From Leptospiraceae bacterium (GTDB lineage: Bacteria; Spirochaetota; Leptospiria; Leptospirales; Leptospiraceae), in the NCBI GenBank assembly GCA_024233865.1, contig JACKPA010000001.1, positions 744,001-808,000 on the forward strand: DNA of 64,000 nt, written 5' to 3'. Below, piece by piece: positions 26,251 through 36,126 of this stretch; the first letter of the stretch is position 1, and each line of letters starts with the position of its first letter. The notes under the pieces were generated by a model. It was not told the origin of the DNA. It did no database searches and was given only the letters and a program-made list of their open reading frames with translations. The translations under genes were made by a program, and so were the position numbers.

Positions 26251-29200
26251 AACCTAACTTATGGATCTCTTGTAGCGGACGAACAGAAAATCCTTTGTTT
26301 TTCATTTCCAATAAGCCATTTACCAGAGCTTTAGTCGCTTCTGCGGTTGTCAAATAAGGTATTTTATACTTAATAGCGGCTTGGCGTATGGCAAAGGAAT
26401 CGTCTCTAGTCACTCTGGATTGAGGAGTATTGATGATTAGATTAATTTTCTTCTCTTTGATAAAATCAATTACGTTTGGATAAAACCCTTCATGGAGTTT
26501 GTAAATTCGAGAAGAAAGAACTCCATTTTCGGATAAAAATTTATGAGTTCCACCCGTTGAAATAATATTGTAGCCTAGTTTGGATAGATGTGTAATATAA
26601 GGTAGCAAGTACGGTTTGGTTTTATCGTTGATGCTAACAAAGATGGTTCCACCTTCCGGCGTTTCATCACCAGCCATAATTTGTGCCTTCAGGTAAGCCT
26701 CTCCGGATGTTGTAGCAATACCCATCACTTCACCAGTGGATCGCATTTCCGGACCTAAAATAGTATCAACTCCCGGAAACTTATTAAACGGGAGAACCGC
26801 TTCTTTTACATTGATAAGAGGGGCAGTTATTTCATCCGAGTTTGGAAAAAAGTCATCCAAAGTTTTATTCCCCACCATTATCATAGTTGCATATTTCACA
26901 ATAGGCATACCAACGGATTTTGCTACAAAAGGAACTGTTCTCGATGCTCTAGGATTAACTTCAATAATGTAGAGCTTATTTCCTTTTATGGCAAATTGTA
27001 TATTGATCAAGCCTTTTACTTCCAATTCAAGAGCAATTTTTTTTGTGGCTTCCTTTATCTCTTGAAGCAAAGCTTGGGGGATAGTCTGTGGCGGGAGAAT
27101 ACAGGCTGAGTCTCCACTATGAATTCCGGCTTCCTCAATGTGTTCCATGATCCCGGCAACAACAACTCGTTTGCCATCACAGAGGGCATCAACATCAATT
27201 TCAATGGAATCTTCCAAAAACGAATCAATCAGGATTGGTCTATCTTCCGAAATCTCATCTGCTTCGTCCATGTATTTGTCTAGCTTAGCTTCATCGTATA
27301 TAATAGCCATTGCTCTTCCGCCAAGCACATAGCTCGGACGAACCAAAACAGGATAGGATATACTTTGGGCTATTTTACGAGCATCTTCTTTGGAAGAAGC
27401 CATTCCATTGGCTGGCTGTTTCAGATTTAGTTTTTCCAAAACTTCTATAAATCTTTTTCGATCTTCTGCTCTGTCAATGGAATCAGGACTTGTTCCCAGA
27501 ATAGGAACACCTCTTTTTTGTAAATCCATTGCGAGCTTAAGAGGTGTTTGACCACCAAACTGAACAATCGCTCCCATTGGCTTTTCATTGTGGTAGATGT
27601 TCATCACATCTTCTAATGACAATGGTTCAAAATAGAGTCTGTCAGAAGTATCGTAGTCGGTTGATACCGTTTCTGGATTGGAATTGATCATAATAGATTC
27701 AATTCCTACGTCTTGGAGGGCAAAAGACGCATGGCAGCAACAATAGTCAAACTCGATTCCTTGCCCGATTCTATTCGGTCCGCCTCCAAGTATGATTACG
27801 GATTGTTTGTTCGTTACATTGGACTCGTCTTCCTCGTCATAACTCGAATACAAATAAGGAGTATGAGCTTCAAACTCTCCGGCACAAGTATCAATTCTTT
27901 TATAAACAACCTTAATAGAATTATCTTTTAGATAATTCTCAATATCTTTCTCTTTTTTTATCACAAGAGAGTTTACCTCAGATTTGATTTTACTCAAAAC
28001 AAGTTCTTTTTTTAATATCGTTTGGATTTCATCTTTTATGGAAAGGTATGCCAATTGCCTGTTTGAAAAACCGAGTTGCTTCATCTGATAAACCATTTTT
28101 GGTTCCAAACCAGTTTGCAAAAACTCCTTTTCGGCTTTTACGAGGTCTTCCATTTGACGTAAAAACCAAGGATCTATGTAGGTGATATTGTAAATTTCCT
28201 CAACAGAAACACCTTCACTTAGAGCTAATTTGACTATAAAAATTCTCTTATCGTTCTTTTTGTGAAGCAATTGTAAGATATATTCTTTTCTTTCTTTCTC
28301 CGGCTTTAAGGAAAATTCAATCAATTCTTTAAAATTCCCATCCCCACCAAAACCAAACCGATCCGTCTCCAGGGACCGCAAAGCTTTCTGGAAGCTTTCT
28401 TTAAAAGTTCTGCCAATTGCCATTGCCTCACCAACGGCTTTCATTTGAATACCCAGGTTATCATCTGCTCCTGCAAATTTTTCAAAGGCAAAACGTGGAA
28501 TTTTAGTAACAACATAGTCTATCGAAGGCTCAAAACTTGCCGGTGTTACTTTGGTAATATCATTTTTGATTTCATCCAAGGTATAGCCAATTGCCAAAAG
28601 CGCTGCAATTTTAGCGATGGGAAAACCAGTCGCTTTGGACGCTAAAGCAGAGGACCTTGATACACGCGGATTCATTTCAATAACGATTGTGTCTCCGTTT
28701 TTTGGATTTACGGCAAATTGTATGTTCGAGCCTCCGGTATCTACCCCAATTTCCCTGATAATTTTCAAAGCCATGTCTCTCATGCTTTGGTATTGTTTGT
28801 CAGATAGAGTTTGTTGCGGAGCTACCGTTATGGAATCACCCGTATGAATACCCATGGGATCAAGATTTTCAATGGAGCATATAATAACAACATTATCAGC
28901 AGTATCTCGCATGACTTCCAATTCATATTCTTTCCATCCGATCACCGACTCTTCTATTAGAACTTGGCTGATGGGTGATGCGCTTAATCCTTTTAAAACG
29001 ACTTCTTCAAAATCTTCTTCCGAATCGCTATTCCCACCTCCCGTTCCACCAAGGGTAAATGCAGGTCGAATTATGAGGGGAAGCCCAATTTCGTTTTTTA
29101 TTTTTTTTGCATCTTCCAGACTAGAAGCCATTCCAGAGCGTGGTACTCTCATTCCAATGGAAACCATTGCATTTTTGAAAAGTTCTCTATCTTCAGCTTT

Positions 29201-29572
29201 TTTGATGGCTTGCTCATTGGCTCCGATGAGTTTTACATTGAACCTATCCAAAATCCCTTCTTTAACCAATTTCATGGTTAAATTTAGAGCTGTTTGACCA
29301 CCTACGGTGGGTAGAACACAATCCGGTCTTTCTTTTTCGATAATTTTGGTCAAAACGGAAACCGTTAAAGGCTCGATATAGGTAGCATCTGCCATAAGCG
29401 GGTCTGTCATAATTGTAGCAGGATTGGAATTTACCAAAATCACTCTAATTCCCTTTTCTTTTAGGGCTTTTGTTGCTTGCGTTCCGGAATAATCAAATTC
29501 GCAAGCTTGACCAATAACAATAGGACCTGAACCGATAATAAGGACTGAAGAAATATCTTTATTTTGAGGCAT
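26249..29572 (-). CDS. carB: Carbamoyl phosphate synthase large subunit
   Basis: This 1107-residue protein makes carbamoyl phosphate for pyrimidine and arginine synthesis together with the small subunit CarA, which is not in the window. Two homologous ATP-grasp halves are visible. The first begins VLIIGSGPIVIGQACEFDYSG and has MNPRVSRSSALASKATG. The second begins ILGGGPNRIGQGIEFDYCC and has VNPRASRTVPFVAKSVG. A C-terminal methylglyoxal-synthase-like regulatory domain follows (ISTGGTHKFL). The length is slightly above the usual of about 1070-1080. No attenuator was recognised upstream. Confidence 0.95.
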   Translation of the reverse strand: MPQNKDISSVLIIGSGPIVIGQACEFDYSGTQATKALKEKGIRVILVNSNPATIMTDPLMADATYIEPLTVSVLTKIIEKERPDCVLPTVGGQTALNLTMKLVKEGILDRFNVKLIGANEQAIKKAEDRELFKNAMVSIGMRVPRSGMASSLEDAKKIKNEIGLPLIIRPAFTLGGTGGGNSDSEEDFEEVVLKGLSASPISQVLIEESVIGWKEYELEVMRDTADNVVIICSIENLDPMGIHTGDSITVAPQQTLSDKQYQSMRDMALKIIREIGVDTGGSNIQFAVNPKNGDTIVIEMNPRVSRSSALASKATGFPIAKIAALLAIGYTLDEIKNDITKVTPASFEPSIDYVVTKIPRFAFEKFAGADDNLGIQMKAVGEAMAIGRTFKESFQKALRSLETDRFGFGGDGNFKELIEFSLKPEKERKEYILQLLHKKNDKRIFIVKLALSEGVSVEEIYNITYIDPWFLRQMEDLVKAEKEFLQTGLEPKMVYQMKQLGFSNRQLAYLSIKDEIQTILKKELVLSKIKSEVNSLVIKKEKDIENYLKDNSIKVVYKRIDTCAGEFEAHTPYLYSSYDEEDESNVTNKQSVIILGGGPNRIGQGIEFDYCCCHASFALQDVGIESIMINSNPETVSTDYDTSDRLYFEPLSLEDVMNIYHNEKPMGAIVQFGGQTPLKLAMDLQKRGVPILGTSPDSIDRAEDRKRFIEVLEKLNLKQPANGMASSKEDARKIAQSISYPVLVRPSYVLGGRAMAIIYDEAKLDKYMDEADEISEDRPILIDSFLEDSIEIDVDALCDGKRVVVAGIMEHIEEAGIHSGDSACILPPQTIPQALLQEIKEATKKIALELEVKGLINIQFAIKGNKLYIIEVNPRASRTVPFVAKSVGMPIVKYATMIMVGNKTLDDFFPNSDEITAPLINVKEAVLPFNKFPGVDTILGPEMRSTGEVMGIATTSGEAYLKAQIMAGDETPEGGTIFVSINDKTKPYLLPYITHLSKLGYNIISTGGTHKFLSENGVLSSRIYKLHEGFYPNVIDFIKEKKINLIINTPQSRVTRDDSFAIRQAAIKYKIPYLTTAEATKALVNGLLEMKNKGFSVRPLQEIHKLG

Positions 29573-29646
29573 ATCAAATACAATATTTTTGATATTTTAA
29601 TTATAGGCTATTATTTTATTTGCTATATAGCAAAATCTGTTTGAAC

Positions 29647-29686
29647 ACAGCCAAGGCTTGTAGTGAAATATCGAACTATGGCTGTG
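29647..29686. other. Inverted repeat between carB and SH3-like lipoprotein
   Basis: CACAGCCA (29647-29654) pairs with TGGCTGTG (29679-29686) around a 24-base loop, at the end of the upstream lipoprotein gene and ahead of carB. A transcription stop or carB leader structure is possible, but there is no T-run. Confidence 0.35.
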
Positions 29687-29692
29687 ACTTGA

Positions 29693-30490
29693 TTAGTACT
29701 GATTAGGGTTGTATGGCTGATTATTTTCTTGAGGGTATCCTTGGTTATTTTGAGGTTGTTGTATTTCTGCCTCTCCTTGGTTCGAAAAGTATATTTTTTT
29801 TTCTTCTGCTAGTTTTATGATATAACCTTTATAGATATCATCTTTTTCATAAGCAGCAGTCAATTTTTCTTTAGCTTTTGACATTAAACTATCATGGTCA
29901 GGTCCAAAACTGTCAGTTTTGAGTAATAGCTTTGTAGCTTCTCGAATCAGAAGTGCGGTTTGTCCAATCAAGGGATCTTTGGAAAAATAAGCTTCGGATG
30001 GTTGAATCCAAACATCATTCCAATCTTCCAATTCTCCATCTTTGATATGAGCGCTCAAACATCGAGCATTTACCCAATCAGCTTGCTCTTCTTCAATAAA
30101 ACATATCGAACCTACGTTCAATTTACCTTTAGTTCCGGCAGTGGGAGTTGGTTTACGAAAGGCATTTGCCCCTTCTTTTACAACGAACCAAACTCCCTCG
30201 GTAAAATTTTTAAAAGGAGCGTAACCTTCCTTTCCCGTTACCGTTTTGAGTTTCAGATATTGAGTCTTTTTTTCTTCTACAACTTCCAAACCGGTCACTT
30301 CTTCCAAAGCATAAACAAGAGCCACTTTATCAGCCTTTTTACTGCTTCCTGCTCTCGAATAGATGTATTGGTCAAATCTGGAATATCTGGTTCCTAAAAT
30401 TTGTTCCGGTTTTTGAGTTTCATTTTTCTTGCAAACTCCCAAAAATGAAATTAGTATAATAAAAAATAATATAAAATGCCATTTTCTCAT
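29693..30490 (-). CDS. SH3-like lipoprotein of unknown function
   Basis: This is a 265-residue protein with a signal peptide ending FLGVC (Cys20). The mature part contains two segments that read like bacterial SH3 repeats: LKLKTVTGKEGYAPFKNFTEGVWFVVKEGANAFRKP with GTKGKLNVGSICF, and ADWVNARCL. An Asn/Gln/Pro-rich tail (QPQNNQGYPQ) ends it. It probably sits in the periplasm facing peptidoglycan or on the surface. It is not obviously linked to carB downstream, from which an inverted repeat separates it. Confidence 0.65.
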   Translation of the reverse strand: MRKWHFILFFIILISFLGVCKKNETQKPEQILGTRYSRFDQYIYSRAGSSKKADKVALVYALEEVTGLEVVEEKKTQYLKLKTVTGKEGYAPFKNFTEGVWFVVKEGANAFRKPTPTAGTKGKLNVGSICFIEEEQADWVNARCLSAHIKDGELEDWNDVWIQPSEAYFSKDPLIGQTALLIREATKLLLKTDSFGPDHDSLMSKAKEKLTAAYEKDDIYKGYIIKLAEEKKIYFSNQGEAEIQQPQNNQGYPQENNQPYNPNQY

Positions 30491-30608
30491 TTTAGCTAAA
30501 TCCCCTATTAAAGTTAGCCTTTGGAAACATTACTTTATTTTTAATTCACAAAGGCAAGAAGTTTTATATATCGAAATCAATCAAATTTTTTTTGTATACA
30601 CATCAAAT

Positions 30609-33215
30609 TTAGCTTTTTTTAGAAAAAAACTTTAACTTAAACCTTCCCACCTGGCTTTCATCTATAACCTCATAAAGCTTCCGAATCATAGATTCTAAAT
30701 TCTTTTTTGCATTGAGCTGAGAATACAAACCAGCAAGATTCAATAGATTTCTGATATGATAAGGATTTCTAAAAAATAATTGCTCACTTATCTGAGTGGC
30801 TTTATTCAGGTCGTTATTTCGTTTAGAACACTTGGAAGCAAGAAGCATTGTATTTTCATCTTCGGGTTTAAGCTCCAAATATCTTTCAAAGTAGAATATC
30901 GCTTTTTTATAATCTCTTATTTTATGGTATTTTTTGGCTATTGTATGAAGTAGTTCGGAATCTTCCGAATAGGTTTTTAAAACGTTTTCTAGCAATAAAA
31001 TGGCTTGCTTAGGTTCTTTTGTTTTGGCTAAAGCTATGGTTGTTTGAGGTTCTCTGAAAGTTGGTTCTAATTCAAAAGTTTCTTCCATAAGAAAGTTTTC
31101 TTGGTAAGCAAGTCTAATCAAAGAGAGGTCATCCGAAAGACTTCCTAAACTCTGAAGTATTTTGGCAACTTCTTCCAAAACTCCCTTCCCTTTTTCAACG
31201 GATCGTAAAAACAAGTTTTCATCTTCGTTGATGACTTTCATACCATGTTTTTCGTCAACAACCAAATCGTCCCTTCCGTCCGAACCAACATAAATAACAT
31301 CATTTGGCTTCAAAAGAAACGTTTTAATTTGAAAATATTTCTCATTCTCCGGAAAACCGATTTTCCTGGCGTTAAAGTTCATTTCCAAGAAATCAGCTTT
31401 TCCATCTCTGTACAAAACCGTCCAAGGATGCTCCGTATTAACAAAATACATAAAACCGGTCTTTTCATCCACAAGTCCTAAAACGGCTGAAACATACATC
31501 GAACCATTAAAAGATTCAAACACTTTTTGCAGTTCCCCAAAAAGTTCTTTTAGCCAGTGTTCAGGCGAACAATCTTTTTGAACCTGTATATGAAAACGAT
31601 TTAAGAAAGCATTGTAAACAACTCCTATGACAAGTGCACCACCGGCTCCTTGTATGGATTTTCCCATAGCATCTCCGTTTATAAAAGCTATATAACGCTT
31701 TCTACGCAATTCGATGTTTCCGGATATACTAATGTCACCCCCTATTTCATACGTCTTACCTTTGAATTCAAAACTCTTTTTTTGCTTTGTGTAAAATTCG
31801 GTTTTTACAATAGAACTCTTATTGTTATTCAAAAATAGTGGTTTTATCAAGAGGGCAGTTAAGAAGTAGTCTCCGTCTTGTTGTGTCTTTAAGGTATTTA
31901 CTTTTTTGAGAGATTGGTGGAGTTGTTCCGTTCGTTTTTCGACTTTTTTTTCCAGATTGATATTGAGGTCCTCTACTTCTTCATTCAATCTGACAAACTT
32001 GTTGGCAAGTACAGTAGCCAAGCTCAAAATAAAAAATAAAAATCCATAGTTTAAAATATTGGGAAATTGTATGATTCTCCAAATACTTAAAGAATCCAGA
32101 ATGACAGAGGTTATCATAATGCTCATTCCTATCATAATATACATGGCATCTCTGTTTTTTTCCAATAGCTTTTTTACGATATAGTAGAGAACAATAACAA
32201 TGTAAGGAATCCAAGAAACTTGTAAAACAATCAAAGCATAAGTGTAATTTTCCACATTGGAGTCAAACAAATAGTAGGCTAAAAAAACCAAACTGACAAA
32301 GTCTAAGACTCGAAGAATTTTGTTGTATCCGAACCGAAATAAAGAACGGATAAAATGAGTAAAAAGGGGAACTAAAGTGACAAGCGAAATGTATTCAATT
32401 TTTTTCATTACAAAAAAATTAAAGCCAAATTCGTATTTAATTTGATTTTTAAGAAATTGATAAATTACCAGTTCAAGGGTAAATAGTCCATAGTACAAAT
32501 TCTCTAAATCTTTCCTACGTCTAATAAACAAAAATAAAAAGTAACAACCAATACTAAAATAAGCCATAAGCAAAATTAGCTTGAAATATTCTTCTCGATA
32601 AAACGAAGTCGTAATAATGGAAGATGGACCTATCGCAACCTGATCTTGAACAATCCCTACTTCATAGGTAAAATAAGATTGAATCTGTATTAGGAGTAGA
32701 TTTATCTCGGATTTGCTTAGTAATTCCGTTGGAATATCATATATCCGAATTTTATCATAAGCTTGCGGATTATCATCCCCAAATTTTCCAGTTTTTCCGA
32801 TTAGTTTCCCGTTTAAATAAACCTTGTCTCTGTCACTCATCACTCCCAAACGGAGGGAAATATGAGGAGCATTCCAGCTTTTAGGTAAAATAAACTCCTT
32901 TTTTACCCATATAATAAAGCCTTGTGGATAATCGGAAAATTGCTTTTCAGTTGTGCCCGGAACGAAATATTCTGACCATATAACATCTTTTAAATTACCT
33001 TCTCTCCATTCCTGGTAGTATTTTTGAGGTTCTATAGCGTCTTTTGTTACATACCAAGTCGAATCTTGATTTGAGCTCAGGTTTACAACATGATCCAAAG
33101 AATCAATTTGTTGGATATTCTTTTGGGCTGATAGAGATAAGGAAATGGTAAAAAATACAAGAAAGTAAAACGTTAATTGAATAAACCTTGAAAAATAATC
33201 GAATATTTGCTTCAT
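30609..33215 (-). CDS. 7TM PP2C (SpoIIE) phosphatase with sensor and TPR domains
   Basis: This is an 868-residue protein with a signal peptide (1-30) and an extracytoplasmic jelly-roll-like domain (about 35-200; SDRDKVYLNGKLIGKTGKFGDD). About seven transmembrane helices (205-395) and a coiled coil follow. The PP2C domain has intact metal motifs EIGGDISISG, NGDAMGKSIQGAGG, VGSDGRDD and DDLSLIRL. C-terminal TPR repeats end it. It resembles the phosphatase at 17295 in its catalytic and TPR parts but has a different sensor. It is followed ten bases upstream by the degenerate PP2C-like gene, probably one transcript. Confidence 0.87.
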   Translation of the reverse strand: MKQIFDYFSRFIQLTFYFLVFFTISLSLSAQKNIQQIDSLDHVVNLSSNQDSTWYVTKDAIEPQKYYQEWREGNLKDVIWSEYFVPGTTEKQFSDYPQGFIIWVKKEFILPKSWNAPHISLRLGVMSDRDKVYLNGKLIGKTGKFGDDNPQAYDKIRIYDIPTELLSKSEINLLLIQIQSYFTYEVGIVQDQVAIGPSSIITTSFYREEYFKLILLMAYFSIGCYFLFLFIRRRKDLENLYYGLFTLELVIYQFLKNQIKYEFGFNFFVMKKIEYISLVTLVPLFTHFIRSLFRFGYNKILRVLDFVSLVFLAYYLFDSNVENYTYALIVLQVSWIPYIVIVLYYIVKKLLEKNRDAMYIMIGMSIMITSVILDSLSIWRIIQFPNILNYGFLFFILSLATVLANKFVRLNEEVEDLNINLEKKVEKRTEQLHQSLKKVNTLKTQQDGDYFLTALLIKPLFLNNNKSSIVKTEFYTKQKKSFEFKGKTYEIGGDISISGNIELRRKRYIAFINGDAMGKSIQGAGGALVIGVVYNAFLNRFHIQVQKDCSPEHWLKELFGELQKVFESFNGSMYVSAVLGLVDEKTGFMYFVNTEHPWTVLYRDGKADFLEMNFNARKIGFPENEKYFQIKTFLLKPNDVIYVGSDGRDDLVVDEKHGMKVINEDENLFLRSVEKGKGVLEEVAKILQSLGSLSDDLSLIRLAYQENFLMEETFELEPTFREPQTTIALAKTKEPKQAILLLENVLKTYSEDSELLHTIAKKYHKIRDYKKAIFYFERYLELKPEDENTMLLASKCSKRNNDLNKATQISEQLFFRNPYHIRNLLNLAGLYSQLNAKKNLESMIRKLYEVIDESQVGRFKLKFFSKKS

Positions 33216-33225
33216 TACAATACGT

Positions 33226-34341
33226 TTACGGATTTTTATTCAGGACAAGTATGGACATATAATCAAGAATGTTGGTTTGCTTTCGATTTCTTCCTAGAGT
33301 TTCTATATGCTTTCCGATTTGCACAAGTAATTCTTTGGAATTGGTGTATTGGTATTTGGACAAAATTTCCTTTTCCAATTCTGTAAATAACGTATCTTCC
33401 GTAAGTCGTAAGGGTTTTAGAATCCTATCACTTATTAGTACTAGGTAAGAAGAAGTTTTCAATTGAGCTGATAAGTATTTGGATTCGCTTAGTTCAAAAT
33501 CAAAATGAGGTTTGTTATGATTCATAAGCAAATCTATATTTGACTTTGTGATTTTGTAAAAAGGATTTTGTTGGTAGTTGATATAGGTTATGGTGTCAGA
33601 ATTATTGGCAGTAAAAATAACAGAAAGGTTTAACCCTTCTATTTTAACTTTCCGAATGGATTTGTCTATGTATTTTAAAATTTCCGGTTCCGGTAAGTGA
33701 CTTATATTTTCAACCATGCTAACGATACCTTGAATCCTAAATTTATAGCTGGAGTGAACAATATTGGCATCCGGAAACCCAGCCATAAGGGTTATGCACC
33801 CGTTAGAAGTTTCAATTACATTTATATAATCACACAAAGGATTCTGACTTTTATTAGGAAGAACGGAAATATCCAAATTTTTAATGGTTGTTAGATTTAT
33901 GTTGAATAGCAATTCTTGGATATTTTCCATGATTTGGAGGTTGTTCATGGTAATCACATTTTGTACAATCAGGTCTTCTTGCTCTTTATTTTGCAAATAA
34001 CTGTTTTTAAACGTCTGAATGATTTCACCGATCTCGTTTTTAGGAACTTTGGATTTGATTTCTTTTGTATGAATGTTTTCAACACTGGACTTGATAAGGT
34101 TGGACAAATATTGAATGGAGGTGTGAAACTTATTGGCAAGCAAGTATGTGGATAAACCAACCAACATAGAAAAAGAAATTGCAATAAAAAAACGCCCCAG
34201 GGTAACAGGAAGAGTGAGTTCTCCTTTTTGGAGTATATTTTCCAGCCATAAAGCATTTTCCAATAATATAAACACTAAAAAAGAAATAAAAACGGTAGAA
34301 AAAACAAACAGAGAAATTTTATTTTTAAAGGTTATCATCAT
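33226..34341 (-). CDS. Membrane protein with degenerate PP2C/SpoIIE domain
   Basis: This 371-residue protein has two transmembrane helices (about 10-27 and 47-68), a HAMP-like segment (70-120) and a C-terminal domain that aligns with neighbouring SpoIIE phosphatases but has lost their active site. The GGDxxxxG motif reads LCDYINVI (Asp171 kept, glycines lost). GDAMGKS is replaced by GFPDANI (188-194). SDGRDD reads SDRILK (Asp305 kept). The final DD pair reads LD (359-360). It is probably an inactive regulator or decoy. The start is ATG, with no strong ribosome-binding site. Confidence 0.65.
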   Translation of the reverse strand: MMITFKNKISLFVFSTVFISFLVFILLENALWLENILQKGELTLPVTLGRFFIAISFSMLVGLSTYLLANKFHTSIQYLSNLIKSSVENIHTKEIKSKVPKNEIGEIIQTFKNSYLQNKEQEDLIVQNVITMNNLQIMENIQELLFNINLTTIKNLDISVLPNKSQNPLCDYINVIETSNGCITLMAGFPDANIVHSSYKFRIQGIVSMVENISHLPEPEILKYIDKSIRKVKIEGLNLSVIFTANNSDTITYINYQQNPFYKITKSNIDLLMNHNKPHFDFELSESKYLSAQLKTSSYLVLISDRILKPLRLTEDTLFTELEKEILSKYQYTNSKELLVQIGKHIETLGRNRKQTNILDYMSILVLNKNP

Positions 34342-34388
34342 CCAAGCACTCGATTTTAATTTGATTTATATGTTTTTGTATAAGCACA

Positions 34389-35255
34389 TCACTTTTTAAA
34401 GCTGAATTTGATTATAAAAATAGAAAGAAAAAATAGCAACAACAATGGAATAAATAGCATTAACATTGAGAAAATATCCGGTCCTGGTGACAACACAGCT
34501 GAGACTATGGACAAAATAATGGTGACTTCCCTCCATTTGGAGATTAAATACCCGGAACTTATAATTCCAGCATAACCAAGAAGAATCAATACTACGGGCA
34601 GTTGAAAAGCAACCCCAAAGATCAAATGAATACTAAAAAAAGTATCATAATATTCATCAATGGGCAATTTCATATCTATATCGGGCGGGTGTAAAACCAC
34701 CATGAAAATCTTTAACATGTTTTCAAAAACGGTAAACCAGCAAAACACAACTCCAAACCAAAACAATACGGTAGAAAATAGTATAATGAAATTCCCATGT
34801 CTTTCGAGTTTTTTATCCATAGCTGGAGCAATAAAACCCCAAACCAAAAATAAAAGAATTGGAAAACTAAGCAAAAGAGCTACCATAAAAGAAGTTTTCA
34901 AATAGATCATCAAGGGAGCCATTAGTTTGATCTGTGAAAAAGTGGCTTTGTCCCCCAGTACCCTTTTATATGGATCGGACAGTAGTTTATGTAGCTCTTC
35001 ACCAAAAAACAAACCAATAATGGTTAAAACGGTTACAATTAACAGACCTTTTATAATTCGCTGTCTTAGCTCCTCTAAGTGTTCCCCCAAGGTCATATAC
35101 TTTTCCCTTTCAGGCTCGGTTGACTCTTGAAGTTCATTCCTGGAAACTTTTTGTACACTTTTTTCCTCAGCTATTTGAGCTTTGGCTCTCTTTTTTGTCT
35201 GAGTTTTAGATGTAGTTTTAACTTTTGTTTTAGTTATTGGATTTTTTTGAGGCAT
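34389..35255 (-). CDS. tatC: Sec-independent protein translocase TatC
   Basis: This 288-residue inner-membrane protein recognises twin-arginine signal peptides with TatA. The TatC hallmark MTLGEHLEELRQRII appears at about residue 54, after a Lys/Thr-rich cytoplasmic extension of about 50 residues that is longer than usual. Six hydrophobic helices follow, with the conserved SFPILLFLVWGFIAPAM region and the invariant Glu in EELRQR. Its ATG directly follows the tatA stop, so the two are coupled. No tatB was seen, as in many minimal systems. Confidence 0.93.
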   Translation of the reverse strand: MPQKNPITKTKVKTTSKTQTKKRAKAQIAEEKSVQKVSRNELQESTEPEREKYMTLGEHLEELRQRIIKGLLIVTVLTIIGLFFGEELHKLLSDPYKRVLGDKATFSQIKLMAPLMIYLKTSFMVALLLSFPILLFLVWGFIAPAMDKKLERHGNFIILFSTVLFWFGVVFCWFTVFENMLKIFMVVLHPPDIDMKLPIDEYYDTFFSIHLIFGVAFQLPVVLILLGYAGIISSGYLISKWREVTIILSIVSAVLSPGPDIFSMLMLFIPLLLLFFLSIFIIKFSFKK

Positions 35256-35504
35256 TTAGACTTTTTTCTTTTTGCTTCTTGGTGGTTTTGTATTCTTTTT
35301 TTCTTCTGTTTGATAGTTTACCTGCTGGTTTGTATGGATATCTTCTTCCTCTGCATTGGAAAACAAAGATTTTCTAAATTCTTTGATTCCGGTTCCTAAG
35401 TCCTTTGCAAGAGTTGGCAACTTTTTTCCACCAAAAAGCAATAAAGCTAAAAAAACGATAAGAGCAATCTCCCATGGACCTAAATTTAATATGGCTAATG
35501 GCAT
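35256..35504 (-). CDS. tatA: Sec-independent protein translocase TatA
   Basis: This 82-residue protein has an N-terminal transmembrane helix (LGPWEIALIVFLALLLFG), the FGGKKLP hinge and an amphipathic helix (TLAKDLGTGIKEFRKSLF), the TatA signature. The charged C-terminal tail is usual. It forms the pore-forming oligomer of the Tat export system. Its stop codon abuts the tatC start. Upstream is a gene-free element of about 600 bases. Confidence 0.93.
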   Translation of the reverse strand: MPLAILNLGPWEIALIVFLALLLFGGKKLPTLAKDLGTGIKEFRKSLFSNAEEEDIHTNQQVNYQTEEKKNTKPPRSKKKKV

Positions 35505-36126
35505 TTTTTTCTCCCAAATTCAACTTGTTTAATTTTTTTTCAATGGACTGAAAAGTCAATTACAAGATCATCATTGGTTAAAAAAGAAAATCCAAAGTTC
35601 GTATAGATGCCTATAAAGTTTGAATTGCCAATGTCGAGTTTTTTCATAATACCAAATTACCACAAAAAGCATAAAATGTCAACAAATTTTGTCAAATTAT
35701 AGCAGATAGTCTCACACCTGTCCTTTTGGAAATATAGCCAGCAATTATCGGCATTAAATTATTTCTACCTATCCCCATCAAGCTGTTCTTTTGCACCAAG
35801 CTTGATCTATCCCTTTCCTGACAGGAAAGGGAGCATAATATCCATTTCTTAACAAAAAGGACGAAATATTTAAGAAAATTTTATAGGTTTAGGTAAACAA
35901 AATAAAACCTACTATAACTTTCGCTCCCTTTCCTGCGGTTTCCCAAGCATGCGAACCAGGAAAGGGAGAAGGAGGGATAGGTATTTGAATTAAAAAAGCT
36001 ATATTTTTAGTTAAAAAATTGTTACCGATAATTGCTGAAATATAGCGGGTTGAATATAAAAAAACATTCCTAAGCTTGATAGAGATTTAAATTGACAATA
36101 CTTTGAAGCCCATACAATAAGGTTTT
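35505..36126. other. Gene-free stretch carrying a palindromic element
   Basis: No coding frame with a plausible start or family is seen. The main content is the nested inverted-repeat element at 35732-36043. The flanks are AT-rich, and the stretch should hold the promoters of the divergent tatA and glycosyltransferase genes. Confidence 0.6.
35732..36043. repeat. Nested inverted-repeat element, MITE-like
   Basis: The ends CAGCAATTATCGG (35739-35751) and CCGATAATTGCTG (36025-36037) are perfect complements. Inside, TACCTATCCC (35766-35775) pairs with GGGATAGGTA (35974-35983), and each half has its own hairpin: CCCTTTCCTG/CAGGAAAGGG (35811-35831) and CTCCCTTTCCTG/CAGGAAAGGGAG (35924-35968). No open frame lies inside. 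It looks like a non-autonomous repeat element of about 310 bases. No target-site duplication was identified. Confidence 0.6.
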
